In this document: one piece after another, positions 5,062 to 6,070 of the stretch | Numbering within the stretch: the stretch's first letter is position 1 | Layout: the number at the start of each line of letters is the position of its first letter | Assembly: GCA_937877575.1 (NCBI GenBank) | Contig: CALFIZ010000028.1 | Coordinates: 1-6,070 of the forward strand | DNA length: 6,070 nt | Origin: an uncultured Marinilabiliales bacterium | GTDB taxonomy: Bacteria; Bacteroidota; Bacteroidia; Bacteroidales; BM520 | Reading direction: 5' to 3' | The notes under the pieces: model-generated | The model's input: the letters and a program-made list of their open reading frames with translations, nothing else | Databases searched by the model: none | What the model was told of the DNA's origin: nothing | Translations under genes and position numbers: made by a program

Positions 5062-6070
5062 TATTTGATTCTCCTTTCTTCAACTACCGTGTTGAGCTCG
5101 TTGAGATATTTATTGAAATTATCCGACTGATACTCAGAATAGTTCATCTGTTTAAGAATATTAATCAGACGTTTGTAGTAAGCACTTACTTCTTCGAAGG
5201 AGTCGAATTTGAATTTGTTGTGACAGATGTCAAGCACAAGTTTCAGCATAAATTCCTGACGTGGCAGAGGGCAGTCTGCATCGATTTCATCGAATGCGTC
5301 CTGCTGGAGGAACACGAAATCAATGAGTTCCGAATTCCAGAAACGGATGTGATAGTCAATCGGCACGCTGTCATCACCGAGAATGTTTATCTGTTCCTTG
5401 GCTTCCTTGCCTCTCAGGACAAGGTTCTTGGTTTCATCGATGATTTCGTTCCAGTCAGGGGATATTTTCTCTCTGAGATATTGTTGTACTTGTTCGTATT
5501 CGAGGTATTTTGAATATGATTCGATAGGATCGACGGCAGGGTAGCGTTTTCCGTCTGCCCGTTCCTGAGAAAGGGCGTAGAAACAACGTGCTGCCTTCTT
5601 GGTTGATTCAGTGACAGGTTCTTTAAGGTTACCGCCGGCAGGCGAGACTGTTCCGATGAATGTGACCGAACCCGTGGCGCCATTGTTGAGTTCGACGAAT
5701 CCGGCACGTGCATAGAAGTTGGCAATGATTGCCGACAAGTCAACAGGGAAGGCATCCTGGCCTGGAAGTTCCTCCAAACGGTTTGACATCTCACGCAATG
5801 CCTGAGCCCAACGTGAAGTTGAATCGGCGAGGAGGAGAACTCTCAGTCCCATTGCCCTGTAATACTCGGCAATGGTCATACCCGTATAAACTGAAGCCTC
5901 ACGCGCTGCGACAGGCATGTTGGAGGTGTTGCAGACGATGGTTGTTCGTTCACTAAGCTTCCTGCCTGTATGCGGGTCGATAAGTTCAGGATATTCCTTA
6001 AAGATTTCGACAACCTCGTTGGCACGTTCACCGCAGGCAGTCATGATGATGATGTCAGCTGCCGCCTGTT
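5061..6070 (-). CDS. atpA: V-type ATPase catalytic subunit A (C-terminal 335 residues, 5' end beyond window)
   Basis: The frame is open to the right edge; the eight codons before the first visible Met (QAAADIII) continue the protein, so this Met is internal. A subunits are about 580-600 residues, so roughly 250 N-terminal residues, including the P-loop with the catalytic lysine, are missing. Present are ACGERANEV with the catalytic glutamate of the GER motif, NTSNMPVAAREASVYTGMTI, the Walker B strand LLLADSTSRW, REMSNRLEELPGQD, GTVSPAGGN and KRYPAVDPIESYSKYLE, then the helical C-terminal domain. This subunit binds and hydrolyses (or makes) ATP at the interface with B. The YPAVDPIESYSKYL wording, rather than the YPAINWLxSYSLY form, again points to the Chlamydia-like lineage. 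It ends in TAATG, sharing one base with atpB. Confidence 0.96.
   Translation of the reverse strand, partial: QAAADIIIMTACGERANEVVEIFKEYPELIDPHTGRKLSERTTIVCNTSNMPVAAREASVYTGMTIAEYYRAMGLRVLLLADSTSRWAQALREMSNRLEELPGQDAFPVDLSAIIANFYARAGFVELNNGATGSVTFIGTVSPAGGNLKEPVTESTKKAARCFYALSQERADGKRYPAVDPIESYSKYLEYEQVQQYLREKISPDWNEIIDETKNLVLRGKEAKEQINILGDDSVPIDYHIRFWNSELIDFVFLQQDAFDEIDADCPLPRQEFMLKLVLDICHNKFKFDSFEEVSAYYKRLINILKQMNYSEYQSDNFNKYLNELNTVVEERRIK
5071..5077 (-). promoter_or_regulatory. Shine-Dalgarno of atpB inside the atpA 3' end
   Basis: Minus-strand AAAGGAG is followed by a 9-nt spacer (AATCAAATA) and the atpB ATG. It overlaps codons for the last residues of subunit A (ERRIK). With the TAATG stop/start junction it indicates coupled translation of A and B, which are needed in equal amounts (three each). 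Confidence 0.7.

Noticed and set aside
5046..5513. Plus-strand open frame of 155 codons
   Set aside because: It is antisense to the well-supported subunit A gene, its composition mirrors that gene, and it shows no family motif.

Overview
The window is the 3' part of a bacterial V-type (A/V-type) ATPase operon, followed by the start of a second, unrelated gene pair. Everything supportable is on the minus strand, so transcription runs from position 6070 towards position 1. The likely source is a member of the Bacteroidota, probably Bacteroidales. The reasons are moderate GC with AT-rich gaps, several gene starts without a Shine-Dalgarno sequence, a short TatD hydrolase of the type I associate with Bacteroidales, and V-ATPase subunits that resemble the Chlamydia/spirochaete/Bacteroidota lineage more than the Enterococcus/archaeal one. 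This assignment is from recognition, not from a database search.

Layout in transcription order: subunit A (C-terminal 335 residues only, cut by the right window edge), subunit B (complete), subunit D (complete), subunit I (complete), subunit K (complete), a 15-bp perfect hairpin with a U-tract acting as terminator, a TatD-family metal-dependent hydrolase (complete), and the first 41 codons of a membrane protein that runs off the left edge. A/B overlap by 1 nt (TAATG), B/D are 12 nt apart, D/I overlap by 4 nt (ATGA), I/K are separated by 41 nt that are 93% A+T, and TatD overlaps the membrane gene by 20 nt.

The ATPase genes encode one rotary machine. A (catalytic) and B (non-catalytic) form the cytoplasmic hexamer, D is the central rotor shaft, I is the membrane stator carrying the two essential arginines, and K is the four-helix proteolipid that forms the ion-carrying rotor ring. 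K keeps all the Na+-ligand residues known from Enterococcus hirae NtpK at identical spacing, so Na+ coupling is the best prediction. The peripheral subunit E, and any C/F/G homologues, are not in the window; if present they should lie upstream of A (right of 6070) or elsewhere.

Most of the window is ordinary and well explained. The more unusual points are the Na+-type K site, an acidic, glycine-poor P-loop remnant in B, two strong Shine-Dalgarno sites inside an operon whose other starts have none, the hairpin's resemblance to dispersed palindromes, and a TatD protein that ends nine residues after its last metal ligand, where a hidden membrane-protein gene begins. I found no RNA genes, mobile elements, CRISPR arrays or other undescribed system, and no gene-free stretch longer than 74 nt.
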